This document shows, piece after piece, positions 53,935 through 62,244 of a stretch of DNA of 64,000 nucleotides. The position numbers and the translations under genes are program-made. The notes beneath the pieces are model-generated. The model was given only the letters and a program-made list of their open reading frames with translations. It had not been told where the DNA came from and ran no database searches. The stretch's first letter is position 1. Each line of letters starts with the position of its first letter. This DNA comes from Acidaminococcus fermentans (GTDB lineage Bacteria > Bacillota > Negativicutes > Acidaminococcales > Acidaminococcaceae), in assembly GCF_009696675.1 (NCBI RefSeq), contig NZ_VULN01000003.1, positions 124,001 through 188,000 of the forward strand, written 5' to 3'.

Positions 53935-55776
53935 TTGGATAGAAAAAACAGTTTTGAAAAATATAAGGGGTATGGACATAAAATTCTCGTATCATTAATT
54001 GTTTTTCTGGGGATACTGCTTATCTCCCGGCTGCCATCTACTGTTTATGATTCTTATCTTCGGTATAAAGACATAATAGGAATTACAGCTGTCTGCTTTT
54101 TATCGGCTGTGACCCTAATGGACTTCCGAAAAAGAGCTTTTGTTTGTTGGATTTTAATGCTTTTACTTTATGAGGTTCCAGCTTATATAAAGTTATCAGT
54201 AGGAAGTCCATTAAGCATGGATGAGATAACCGATACTTACTGTCTTGCCACATCGCTGTATTCGTTTATCAGTGGTGGTTTGGTTGCCATTCACTGGATC
54301 TCTAATCGAAAAATTCGGCGGATAGTTGGTGCTGCCTGGAATTTACTGGCTTTGGCGGTCATTTTTGCACCGCTGGGGCTGATTGGTTACTACTTTTTAA
54401 GTGGTCATTTGCTGACATCCAGTATTGTGCTGACTCTTTTTCAAACCAATCTTCATGAAGCGGTGTCCTATCTGAAAAATGATAACCCTGTTTTATGGGG
54501 GGTGTCTTTTGCAGTTGTTTTCAGTATTGCGGGAATCTATATCTATCAGCTGAATCGGACGGCAGATAAGGTACTTAATAAAGAACTGGCGCCAGGTTTT
54601 ACAGTAGTTTTGCTGGCGGCAATAATTCTCTGTGGAACCAAGGGCGTTGCCAAAGTCAGGTATGCATCGGTTACCAGTCTGATAAAACAAACCAGCCAGA
54701 GTTTAGAACAATATAAAGAGTACACCAATGCCAAACGGCGAAGAGAGGAAAATCTGAAAGAACTAATACATCTGTCTGTCGATTCTCAAAAGAGCGGTAC
54801 GTTTGTGTTGGTCATTGGGGAGTCTGAATCACGGGATCATATGCATGCTTATGGTTATCAACGGGAGACGACACCCTGGTTGGATCAGGCTGTTTCGCAG
54901 CCTGAAAATATTTTGTTTACCCATGCATATTCCAATCATACGCATACAGTTCCCACCTTGACATATGCTTTGACTGAAAAGAATCAATATAATGCGGTGC
55001 CTTTGGAAAAGGCTTATTCTATTATAGAAGTGGCAAAAGCAGCCGGATACCGAACCTATTGGATCAGCAATCAAGTTAAATATGGGGCTTATGATACTCC
55101 CATAGCCGCTATTGCAAGCTCGGCAGATCAGGAAATTTGGATTAACGGAAATTCTGGATATACTACTTGGACGAATTATAATGATGGTGAATTGGCTAAT
55201 AAGCTGCGTCAAATCAAATTCGATTCCCAGAAAAACAATCTGGTGATTATCCATCTTATGGGCAGCCATACCGATTATCAGGAAAGATATCCCAAAAAGC
55301 AAGAGAAGTTCTCAGTGAAAGACAAGAAAACAAGAAGAATCAATTCCTATGATAATACCGTCTTTTATACGGATGCGGTTTTGCACCAGATTTATGATAT
55401 AATGCGAGCAAGAGATGAGTTCCAGGGAATGGTCTACTGTTCTGATCATGGAGAAGATATGCAGCACAGCCATGAAGTGACAAAATTCACTTGGTCTATG
55501 GCACGGATTCCTTTTGTCGTTTTTCTGTCCCAGAACTATTGCCAAAGGAATCCTGCAACATTCCAGAATCTGGTAAAGCATAAAGAGGATTATTGGACCA
55601 ATGATTTACTGTATGATGTACTGATCGACTTGATGGGAATTCAGAATCTGCCTGGAAGAGAGGAAACAAAAGACATTGCTTCAGATCAGTATTTTCTTCC
55701 ATTGGAGCAAGGAAAAACCTGCCATGGGACAAAGTCCCTGGCTGATGATCCTGGCGTAGGTTCCGACAATCAATAA
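53935..55776 (+). CDS. Phosphoethanolamine transferase-type sulfatase-fold membrane enzyme
   Basis: The 613-residue protein has several N-terminal membrane segments (residues about 18-270). A periplasmic sulfatase-fold domain follows with GESESRDHMHAYGY, in which Ser297 takes the position of the EptA-type nucleophile Thr, then SNHTHTVPTLTYALT and SDHGEDMQHSHE. Relatives transfer phosphoethanolamine to lipid A or core sugars. AT-rich. The start is TTG 53935 behind GGAGATGG; no ATG is available nearby. Confidence 0.85.
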   Translation: MDRKNSFEKYKGYGHKILVSLIVFLGILLISRLPSTVYDSYLRYKDIIGITAVCFLSAVTLMDFRKRAFVCWILMLLLYEVPAYIKLSVGSPLSMDEITDTYCLATSLYSFISGGLVAIHWISNRKIRRIVGAAWNLLALAVIFAPLGLIGYYFLSGHLLTSSIVLTLFQTNLHEAVSYLKNDNPVLWGVSFAVVFSIAGIYIYQLNRTADKVLNKELAPGFTVVLLAAIILCGTKGVAKVRYASVTSLIKQTSQSLEQYKEYTNAKRRREENLKELIHLSVDSQKSGTFVLVIGESESRDHMHAYGYQRETTPWLDQAVSQPENILFTHAYSNHTHTVPTLTYALTEKNQYNAVPLEKAYSIIEVAKAAGYRTYWISNQVKYGAYDTPIAAIASSADQEIWINGNSGYTTWTNYNDGELANKLRQIKFDSQKNNLVIIHLMGSHTDYQERYPKKQEKFSVKDKKTRRINSYDNTVFYTDAVLHQIYDIMRARDEFQGMVYCSDHGEDMQHSHEVTKFTWSMARIPFVVFLSQNYCQRNPATFQNLVKHKEDYWTNDLLYDVLIDLMGIQNLPGREETKDIASDQYFLPLEQGKTCHGTKSLADDPGVGSDNQ

Positions 55777-55821
55777 AAAATGAAATAAGAAGGAGAAGCA
55801 GTTTAGTACTGCGGGAGAAAT

Positions 55822-56787
55822 ATGGAAATTACGGCAACAATAGAAACCCAAAAAATTGAATTTGGCAGTCCGGATGTACTGGCAGGAAAAGAATCAGTGC
55901 ATATTGGGTACGGAACAGATGAGAATTTTGTGATGCCTATGGGCGTTTCCATGATTTCTGTTTTGGAAAACAATAAGGAACTGCCGATTGTTTTTCATAT
56001 CCTGACGGAAAATATCAGCGAGAAGAGTATTAACCAACTGAAAACCATAGCATCTAGATATCCAAATTGTGGAGTACAAGTTCATTTTACAGATTTGAGC
56101 ATTATTGATGGTCTGCCTATGTTTGCCCTTGGCAAAGCAACCTATATCCGGGTGTTTTTGGGGCAGATTTTGGATCCTGCAGTGGAGAAAATTCTCTATT
56201 TGGATGGAGATATCGTTTGCCTTCAGTCAATTCAGAATCTGATTCATAGAGATTTTTCTGGGAAAACGGTAATGGTGGTAGAAGATGTACCAGCAACAGC
56301 CAGAAAGCAGGAAAAAAAGTTTCAGCTGCAGCAGTATTTTAATGCTGGAATGATTTTTATGAACATGGTTCAATGGCGGCAGGAAAAAATCTCCGAGAAA
56401 TTTCTTGATGTATGTTTTGAGTATAAAGAGAGATTGAATTATTTAGATCAGGATGCATTGAATATAGTGTTGGAAAAGAAGAAACTGATGGTAGGAAGGG
56501 AATATAATTTTATTCCACTTTCTGCCGAGGAAACTGAAGTCCCAGATAACGCGGTATTTCTTCATTATGCAGGGACGAAGCCGTGGTATTGCTGGTTGGA
56601 TTTTCCCCTGAAAAGATATTTTATAAAATATTATAAGATGTCTCCCTGGAAAGATGAATCGCTGCAGCAACCCCGAAATTACCGGGAAATGCATTATATG
56701 TCCCGTGCCCGATGGAGACAGGGAAAATATTTTGATAGTGTGTACTGGTTTATCCAATATATTTCTACTAAAATCAAGAAAAAATAA
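55822..56787 (+). CDS. Family 8 glycosyltransferase with C-terminal GT8C segment
   Basis: The 321-residue protein has IGYGTDENFVMPMGVSMISVLENN, the DXD motif YLDGDIV near 128 and FNAGMIFMNMVQW. HYAGTKPW is followed by a C-terminal extension (about 260-321) typical of LPS GT8 enzymes. AT-rich, matching the 53935 gene. AGAAGGAG lies about 20 bases upstream and a weaker CGGGAGA nearer. Confidence 0.9.
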   Translation: MEITATIETQKIEFGSPDVLAGKESVHIGYGTDENFVMPMGVSMISVLENNKELPIVFHILTENISEKSINQLKTIASRYPNCGVQVHFTDLSIIDGLPMFALGKATYIRVFLGQILDPAVEKILYLDGDIVCLQSIQNLIHRDFSGKTVMVVEDVPATARKQEKKFQLQQYFNAGMIFMNMVQWRQEKISEKFLDVCFEYKERLNYLDQDALNIVLEKKKLMVGREYNFIPLSAEETEVPDNAVFLHYAGTKPWYCWLDFPLKRYFIKYYKMSPWKDESLQQPRNYREMHYMSRARWRQGKYFDSVYWFIQYISTKIKKK

Positions 56788-56819
56788 TTTGTTGAATGTT
56801 GGTAAAAGGGGAGTAGAAG

Positions 56820-57221
56820 ATGGCATCTAAAAATCTCTTACAGATACGGATGGAGACAGCCAAAAAAATCCTCACCAAACTCCACGAACTGGCCGTAAAA
56901 CCGGATCTGTCCGAGGTGGAACGGGATGCCCTGATCCAGCGGTTCGAATTTTCTTTTGAACTGCTTTGGAAATGCGCCAAAGAATACCTTTATGTGGAAG
57001 AAGGGATTGATGCGGCGTCTCCTAAAAAGGTCATCCGGTGCTGCCGGGAACTGGGGCTGCTGGATGAGGGGCAGACCCAGGAAGCCCTGCAGATGGCAGA
57101 TGACCGGAATCTGACCTCCCATACCTATGATGAAACTTTTGCCCAAGCGGTGGTGGAACGGATCCGCCAGTATGATCCGCTGCTCCAGTCCTGGCTGGAT
57201 AAAATAGGCGATGCCAGGTAG
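56820..57221 (+). CDS. HI0074-type nucleotidyltransferase substrate-binding protein (orphan HepT-like)
   Basis: The 133-residue four-helix protein resembles the HI0074/HEPN-related subunits that pair with a minimal nucleotidyltransferase. It contains Arg96-X4-His101-X-Tyr103 (DDRNLTSHTYDE), the RX4HXY pattern of HepT toxins. No nucleotidyltransferase gene lies beside it: upstream is a glycosyltransferase and downstream a regulator. GGGGAGTAGAAG precedes ATG 56820. It is GC-rich, unlike the preceding gene. Confidence 0.82.
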   Translation: MASKNLLQIRMETAKKILTKLHELAVKPDLSEVERDALIQRFEFSFELLWKCAKEYLYVEEGIDAASPKKVIRCCRELGLLDEGQTQEALQMADDRNLTSHTYDETFAQAVVERIRQYDPLLQSWLDKIGDAR

Positions 57222-57235
57222 AAAAAGAAGCGTAT

Positions 57236-57320
57236 AAATCGGAACCGTAGGGGCGGCAGACCCGGCCGCCCGCAGATACATCGTTTGTTCATGTGTTCTG
57301 CGGGCCGCCGGCTGTACAGT
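57236..57320. repeat. GC-rich intergenic inverted repeat (ACCGTAGGGGCGGC family)
   Basis: ACCGTAGGGGCGGC…GGCCGCCCGCAGA and TCTGCGGGCCGCC form overlapping complementary blocks, notably GGCCGCCCGCAGA (57267-57279) against TCTGCGGGCCGCC (near 57298). Related to the repeats at 47650. Confidence 0.55.
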
Positions 57321-57342
57321 TCCTGCGGTTTTTTTCGTTGCA

Positions 57343-57413
57343 AACGCAAATGCAACGCAAAATTTACGTTGCATTTGCGTTGCATTTTTTATTATAATTG
57401 ATGCAACGCAAAT
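57343..57413. promoter_or_regulatory. Operator-like 15-bp dyad plus third half-site around the 57442 promoter
   Basis: AACGCAAATGCAACG (57343-57357) and CGTTGCATTTGCGTT (57367-57381) are a perfect 15-bp inverted repeat with a 9-base spacer. ATGCAACGCAAAT recurs at 57401-57413. The promoter (TTGCAT 57369-57374, 18 bases, TATAAT 57393-57398) is embedded between them. Confidence 0.75.
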
Positions 57414-57441
57414 CACAGAACTGTGAAAGGGGGCGAAGTTT

Positions 57442-58392
57442 TTGGGAAGAAAAAGCAATACGCTGGACCGCCTGGCTTTGAACCGGTTGATCCTGGAAGG
57501 GTCCCACCGGTATTTTGAAGATTTGCCAGCAGAGGATTCTTCTTTAACCTTTTCCGTCCTGTCCCGGGAAATGGAAAAACAACTGGGGGTTTCTCAGGTG
57601 GATACGGATGTATTGAAAACATTGGGATTTTATACGGCAGGAGGCAAGTTCTCCCATGTGGCGGAACTTTTTTCTGATCAGAATACCTTTCCGGGGGTGG
57701 ATATGATGGTCTTTGGCCGGTCCATCAACGAAATCCGGGAACGGATCAAAATCCATGGATGTTCCGTATTGTCGCTGTTCCACCAGGCTGTGGAACGGAT
57801 TGCCCGGGAATACCAGGTGGAGAAAATCGATGGAGTGGAACGGCGGATGGTGGAGAAGATTCCCGGCCAGGCCATCAGAGAAGCCATGGCCAACGCTCTG
57901 GTACATCGTACCTGGGATATTCCCACTGCTATACGGGTGGCCATGTATCCGGACAAGGTGGAAATTACCTCGCCGGGAGGACTGCCGGCAGGCATCAGCC
58001 AGGAAGAATATCTCCATCATCAGATTTCCATTCTGCGGAATCCCAAACTGGCCAATGTGTTCTATCGGCTGGGGTATATTGAAGCCTTTGGAACGGGCAT
58101 CCAGCGGATCCTTTATGCCTACCGCCAAAGCCGGGTCAAACCGGATTTTCAGGTAACGGATCATATTATTCAGGTGATCCTGCCTCTGGTGGATGCCATG
58201 CCGCCCTTGGACCAGGAGGAGCAAAGAATCTGTGCCGTATTTCCGGAAAATGGCCTGCTGAGCCGGCAGGAAATCGAACAGGCCACCGGTTTTGAAAAGA
58301 CCAAAGTCATCCGTCTGTTGAACCGGCTGGTGGGGAAAAAGGCCGTGCTGAAAGTGGGCAAAGGCCGGGGTACCCGGTACCAGCGGCAGTAA
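57442..58392 (+). CDS. ATP-binding transcriptional-regulator-like protein (HATPase_c_4 type)
   Basis: The 316-residue protein has a central GHKL-type ATP-binding segment (EAMANALVHRTW near 147-158, then YPDKVEITSPGGLPAG and AFGTGIQRI). A C-terminal winged helix (about 258-316: LLSRQEIEQATGFEKTKVIRLL) completes it. Related proteins are annotated as predicted transcriptional regulators and sometimes carry an N-terminal AlbA_2 domain, which is not obvious here. GAAAGGGGG precedes TTG 57442. It probably binds the dyad upstream. Confidence 0.8.
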   Translation: MGRKSNTLDRLALNRLILEGSHRYFEDLPAEDSSLTFSVLSREMEKQLGVSQVDTDVLKTLGFYTAGGKFSHVAELFSDQNTFPGVDMMVFGRSINEIRERIKIHGCSVLSLFHQAVERIAREYQVEKIDGVERRMVEKIPGQAIREAMANALVHRTWDIPTAIRVAMYPDKVEITSPGGLPAGISQEEYLHHQISILRNPKLANVFYRLGYIEAFGTGIQRILYAYRQSRVKPDFQVTDHIIQVILPLVDAMPPLDQEEQRICAVFPENGLLSRQEIEQATGFEKTKVIRLLNRLVGKKAVLKVGKGRGTRYQRQ

Positions 58393-58410
58393 TCCAAAAG
58401 GAGGGAAATT

Positions 58411-60438
58411 TTGTTCAGTCTATTCTACGCATCGCTGCAGCAGGATGGAAAGCTGTTTTTGTTCTTTCCCATTCTGTGTGCTGTTTTTCGTCTGATTTTC
58501 ATTGCTGTGTACAATCCGTACCGGAGCCTGAAAGGCAAGGGGAAGGTAATCTGGCACTGTTTCCGGTACGGGTTCTGGTGGGGGATGGATTTCAACGCCT
58601 ATGTGTTCCTGATTCCCCTGGTGGTACTGTCCATTCCCGGGGCCTTTTTTACCGACTGGTACCGGAAAGGAGACCTGCTGCGGATGGCGGGAGGGCTTAC
58701 CTACAGCCTGGTACTGTACCTGGCCTTTGCCGGGAAGATGCTGTTCTACAAGCATTTCCATGATATCTTCAACCAGACCATGAAGCTGGGGGCCAAAGCG
58801 GAAAAGCACAACCTGGTGGATATTTTCTTCCATCAGGACCACGGGGTCTGGATCCTCTTGGGCATCCTGCCCTATCTGGGGGTGTGCGACTTCTGCATCC
58901 ACAAGCTGCTCCAGCTGCCCAGCTTCCAGTATCTGATCTTTTTCAGCCCGGTGCTCCAGTACGCCTACAACACGGTGATCGTCCTGGGGGCTGTGGCGGC
59001 TTTTTACTGGTTCCGGTACGGGGGGACTTTTTGGCATGACGACAAGCCGGAATGGGATACCATCCCCAGTGTGGTAAAAAAGGACATTTTCTTTGCCAAG
59101 GCCACGGTGGACGATCTGGTGGCCCTGGAACAGGTGATGAAGCACAAACTGAATCCGGCCTATGAGCACACCGATGCCCAGGACCTGAAAGCCATCCAGC
59201 CCTTCCTTACGGAAAAGGTCCCGGCGGACAAGCTGCCCAACCCGGCCTATGGGTTCAAAAGGACGGCCAAAGGGGCCCGGATCACCAAACCCACCCATAT
59301 TTTCCTTTTTGTGGGAGAAACCTATCTCCAGCAGTTCTTTGATCCCCAGTTCGCCTGTCTGAACCTGGTGGAAGGGGGCCGGCAGCTGATGGAGGATCCT
59401 CATACGGCGTCCCTGACCAGTGCTCTTTCTGCCGGTATCATCTCCCGGCCTTCCATTGTAAGCCTGATGAGCGGAATCTTCGATGCAGGGCTGGAACTGA
59501 ACGAAAAAGAAAGCTTCTGGCGCAACAACCTGCCCACGGCCCTGCCCCGGCAGCTGAAAAAACTGGGGTATCATTCCACCTACTGGTACGGTGGGAATGT
59601 AACCTATGGGAACTTCAACCAGTTTGCTCCCGCCTGCGGCTTCGACCAGGTGATGACCGCCACGGATTTCTGTGGTAAAGACGCTCCCAAGACCTGGGTG
59701 GGGGTCTATGACAATGTGTTCCTGGAAAAGGCGGCGGAACTGATCCTCCAGCAGGAAGAGGCCAACGGGCCCTACCAGTTCCATTTCCTGTACACCACCA
59801 GCTACCACGGCCCCTTCAAGATTCCCCTGAAGGAGTACGGGTATGACCCGGAAAAGGTGATGCCTGAGGCGCCCCGGGACATCCGGCGGAACAAGGAAAT
59901 CCAGAAAAACCTGGGGACCTTCTGGTTCTCGGACCAGGCCCTGGGGAAATTCATCCGGACCATGCGGAAAGCCTATCCGGACTGTCTGTTCATCCTTACC
60001 GGGGACCATTCCATCGATATGAGCCCGGTGCTGGGGAAAACCTCTCTGATGGGACGGGACTGCAACCTGCGGGAACGGCACAGCCCGGTGCTGCTGGTGA
60101 ACCACCGGGAGCTGAATCCCCACAGCCTGGCCGGGAATACCATCGGGAGCCACATGAACATTGCCCCCACCATTTTCGAACTGATCGCCCCCAAGGGGTT
60201 CACCTATTATTCCTTGTATCCTTCTCTGCTGGAACCCATCGATCATGTGGTATCGCCTTACCACTGGCTGCGGAAAGACGCCTACGGCAGCTACAGCCAG
60301 GACTTCTATCAGCCCCTGGGGCCCCAGTACGGTCCCGAAGACCTCCAGGAAGGCCCCAAACCTTACACGGAAGAAAGGGAAGCCTGGATGGACCTCACCG
60401 GTTATCTGGTCCGGCATCCGGAGGTGCTGGAAAGATAA
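58411..60438 (+). CDS. LTA synthase family / sulfatase-fold membrane protein
   Basis: The 675-residue protein has several membrane segments in residues about 1-205 and an extracytoplasmic sulfatase-fold domain. The nucleophile motif is FVGETYLQQFFD with Thr304, later HFLYTTSYHGPF and TGDHSIDMSP. In a lipopolysaccharide-bearing cell it more likely adds a phospho-substituent to a surface glycan than makes lipoteichoic acid. AGGAGGGAA precedes TTG 58411. GC-rich; 18 bases after the regulator gene. Confidence 0.88.
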   Translation: MFSLFYASLQQDGKLFLFFPILCAVFRLIFIAVYNPYRSLKGKGKVIWHCFRYGFWWGMDFNAYVFLIPLVVLSIPGAFFTDWYRKGDLLRMAGGLTYSLVLYLAFAGKMLFYKHFHDIFNQTMKLGAKAEKHNLVDIFFHQDHGVWILLGILPYLGVCDFCIHKLLQLPSFQYLIFFSPVLQYAYNTVIVLGAVAAFYWFRYGGTFWHDDKPEWDTIPSVVKKDIFFAKATVDDLVALEQVMKHKLNPAYEHTDAQDLKAIQPFLTEKVPADKLPNPAYGFKRTAKGARITKPTHIFLFVGETYLQQFFDPQFACLNLVEGGRQLMEDPHTASLTSALSAGIISRPSIVSLMSGIFDAGLELNEKESFWRNNLPTALPRQLKKLGYHSTYWYGGNVTYGNFNQFAPACGFDQVMTATDFCGKDAPKTWVGVYDNVFLEKAAELILQQEEANGPYQFHFLYTTSYHGPFKIPLKEYGYDPEKVMPEAPRDIRRNKEIQKNLGTFWFSDQALGKFIRTMRKAYPDCLFILTGDHSIDMSPVLGKTSLMGRDCNLRERHSPVLLVNHRELNPHSLAGNTIGSHMNIAPTIFELIAPKGFTYYSLYPSLLEPIDHVVSPYHWLRKDAYGSYSQDFYQPLGPQYGPEDLQEGPKPYTEEREAWMDLTGYLVRHPEVLER

Positions 60439-60499
60439 AATCTGTCAGCGGTCAACGGCCGGTGGAAGGAACCCACAGCTGTGGGTTCCTTCTGAAGGG

Positions 60500-60925
60500 A
60501 AACGCAGCCCTATGGGCTGCTAACCCACCACCCATGCTGCGCATGGATACCCCCGCCCTTGTAAAGGGCGGATATACGCTCGGGCTAACGCCCATTGCCT
60601 CCGTGACACGCAGCCTGAGCTCCAGAGTCACTATCCGTCCCTTTCCAAGGGCGGGGGACCGTTGCGCTTGTAAAGGGCGGATATACGCTTGGGCTAACTC
60701 CCATTGCCCCCGTGATACGCAGCCTGAGCTCCAGTGCCACTGTCCGTCCCTTTCCAAGGGCGGGGGACCGTTGCGCTTGTAAAGGGCGGATATACGCTTG
60801 GGCTAACGCCCATTGCCCCCGTGACACGCAGCCTGAGCTCCAGCGTCACTATCCGTCCCTTTTCAAGGGCGGGGGACCGTTGCGCTTGCGCAATGGTGGT
60901 GGGTTAGCAGCCGCTGGCTGCGTTT
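60500..60925. repeat. MITE-like element with imperfect terminal inverted repeats and 109-bp tandem units
   Basis: The ends are inverted: AAACGCAGCC…GGGCTGCTAACCCACCACC on the left and GGTGGTGGGTTAGCAGCC…GGCTGCGTTT on the right. Between them lie three 109-bp direct repeats. There is no transposase. It occupies most of the 630-base gap between 58411 and 61069 genes, apart from a heptamer repeat and terminator. Confidence 0.8.
60558..60884 (+). repeat. Three tandem 109-bp repeats
   Basis: Units start at 60558, 60667 and 60776 with CTTGTAAAGGGCGGATATACG and end with GGGCGGGGGACCGTTGCG (first unit begins 'CCCGCCCTT'). Only a few mismatches separate them. Each unit contains complementary CCCTTT…AAGGGCGG blocks. 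Confidence 0.9.
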
Positions 60926-60967
60926 TTATTTCTAAAAATTTGCCTGCAAGTTTTTTCCAATGTCTGC

Positions 60968-60991
60968 TGACCGTTGACAGTTGAACGTTGA
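60968..60991 (+). repeat. Degenerate heptamer repeat (CNGTTGA family)
   Basis: CTGCTGA, CCGTTGA, CAGTTGA and ACGTTGA run consecutively, the same period and TTGA core as at 23413. Confidence 0.65.
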
Positions 60992-60992
60992 C

Positions 60993-61029
60993 GGGGTGCC
61001 GCACGCAATGTGCGGCACCCCCTTTTTTT
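60993..61029 (+). terminator. Terminator upstream of the UDP-glucose dehydrogenase gene
   Basis: GGGGTGCCGCAC / GTGCGGCACCCC (5-base loop) followed by CCTTTTTTT. An extended -10 TGGTATAAT (61031-61039) for the next gene follows immediately. Confidence 0.85.
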
Positions 61030-61068
61030 ATGGTATAATATTCTTATTGCAGGAAAGGAGCCGTTTTT

Positions 61069-62235
61069 ATGAAAATCGCTATTGCAGGCACCGGCTATGT
61101 GGGCCTTTCCAACGGGCTCCTGCTGGCCCAGCACCAGGAAGTGGTGGCGCTGGACATTGTGCCGGAAAAAGTACAGATGCTCAACGAAGGCCGGTCCCCT
61201 CTGGTGGATGCGGATATTTCCCGCTTCCTGAAACGGAAGGATATCCGGTTCCGGGCCACTCTGGATCCCCGGGACGCCTTCGAAGGAGCTTCCTATATCA
61301 TTATCTCCACCCCCACCAACTACGATCCCCAGAAAAACTTCTTCGATACTTCTTCCGTGGAAAAAGTCATTGAAGAAGTGCTGGCCATCAACCCGGAAGC
61401 GGTGATGGTAATCAAATCCACGGTGCCGGTGGGCTATACGGAAGAAATCCGGAAACAGTACCATACGGACAACATCATCTTCTCTCCGGAATTCCTCCGG
61501 GAAGGGAAGGCTCTGTACGACAATCTCCATCCCTCCCGGATCGTAGTGGGGGAGGATTCTCCCCGGGGCCGGCAGTTTGCGGCTCTCCTGGCAGAAGGGG
61601 CGGAAAAAAAGGACATCCCCCAGCTGTTCACGGGCTCTACGGAAGCGGAAGCCATCAAGCTGTTTGCCAACACCTATCTGGCTCTCCGGGTGGCCTACTT
61701 CAATGAACTGGATTCCTATGCGGAAATCCGGGGACTGTCCACGGCCCAGATCATCAAAGGGGTCTGCCTGGATCCCCGGATCGGGGACTTCTACAACAAT
61801 CCTTCCTTTGGGTACGGGGGCTACTGCCTGCCCAAGGATACCAAACAGCTCCTGGCCAACTACCAGGATGTGCCCCAGAACCTGATTTCCGCCATTGTGG
61901 CGGCCAACCGGACCCGGAAGGACCACATTGCTGACGAAATCCTGGCCCGGAATCCCAAAACGGTGGGAATCTACCGGCTGACCATGAAAAGCGCTTCGGA
62001 CAATTTCCGTTCTTCCGCCATCCAGGGTGTGATGAAACGGATCAAGGCCAAGGGGATCCCGGTGGTGGTCTATGAACCCACCCTGAAAGAAAAGGACTTT
62101 TTCCGGTCCCCGGTGTGCCGGGACCTGGACCAGTTCAAAAAGGAATGTGACCTGATCGTGGCCAACCGCTGGTCAGAGGATCTGGCGGATGTGAAAGACA
62201 AAGTCTATACCCGGGACCTGTTTGACCGGGACTAA
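61069..62235 (+). CDS. ugd: UDP-glucose 6-dehydrogenase
   Basis: Oxidises UDP-glucose to UDP-glucuronate with two NAD+. The 388-residue protein has the Rossmann [10 protein letters not shown] (7-16) and the catalytic cysteine Cys253 in [11 protein letters not shown]. Near 217 is [19 protein letters not shown]. It is somewhat short, like the compact bacterial Ugd group. GGAAAGGAG precedes ATG 61069. The epimerase that uses its product starts 9 bases later. Confidence 0.95.
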   Translation: MKIAIAGTGYVGLSNGLLLAQHQEVVALDIVPEKVQMLNEGRSPLVDADISRFLKRKDIRFRATLDPRDAFEGASYIIISTPTNYDPQKNFFDTSSVEKVIEEVLAINPEAVMVIKSTVPVGYTEEIRKQYHTDNIIFSPEFLREGKALYDNLHPSRIVVGEDSPRGRQFAALLAEGAEKKDIPQLFTGSTEAEAIKLFANTYLALRVAYFNELDSYAEIRGLSTAQIIKGVCLDPRIGDFYNNPSFGYGGYCLPKDTKQLLANYQDVPQNLISAIVAANRTRKDHIADEILARNPKTVGIYRLTMKSASDNFRSSAIQGVMKRIKAKGIPVVVYEPTLKEKDFFRSPVCRDLDQFKKECDLIVANRWSEDLADVKDKVYTRDLFDRD

Positions 62236-62244
62236 GGAGCAGTT

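Noticed and set aside
58420-60417. Long antisense frames, also at 2471-3808, 9494-11305, 15275-17023 and 47878-49929
   Set aside because: All lie opposite well-supported genes and read as low-complexity Gly/Pro/His/Gln-rich proteins typical of GC-rich shadows.
60462-60782. 106-codon open frame through the tandem repeats
   Set aside because: It translates the 109-bp repeat units and has no Shine-Dalgarno or family resemblance.
60558-60884. Possible CRISPR array
   Set aside because: The 109-bp units abut directly and are near-identical along their whole length; there are no unique spacers and no cas genes.
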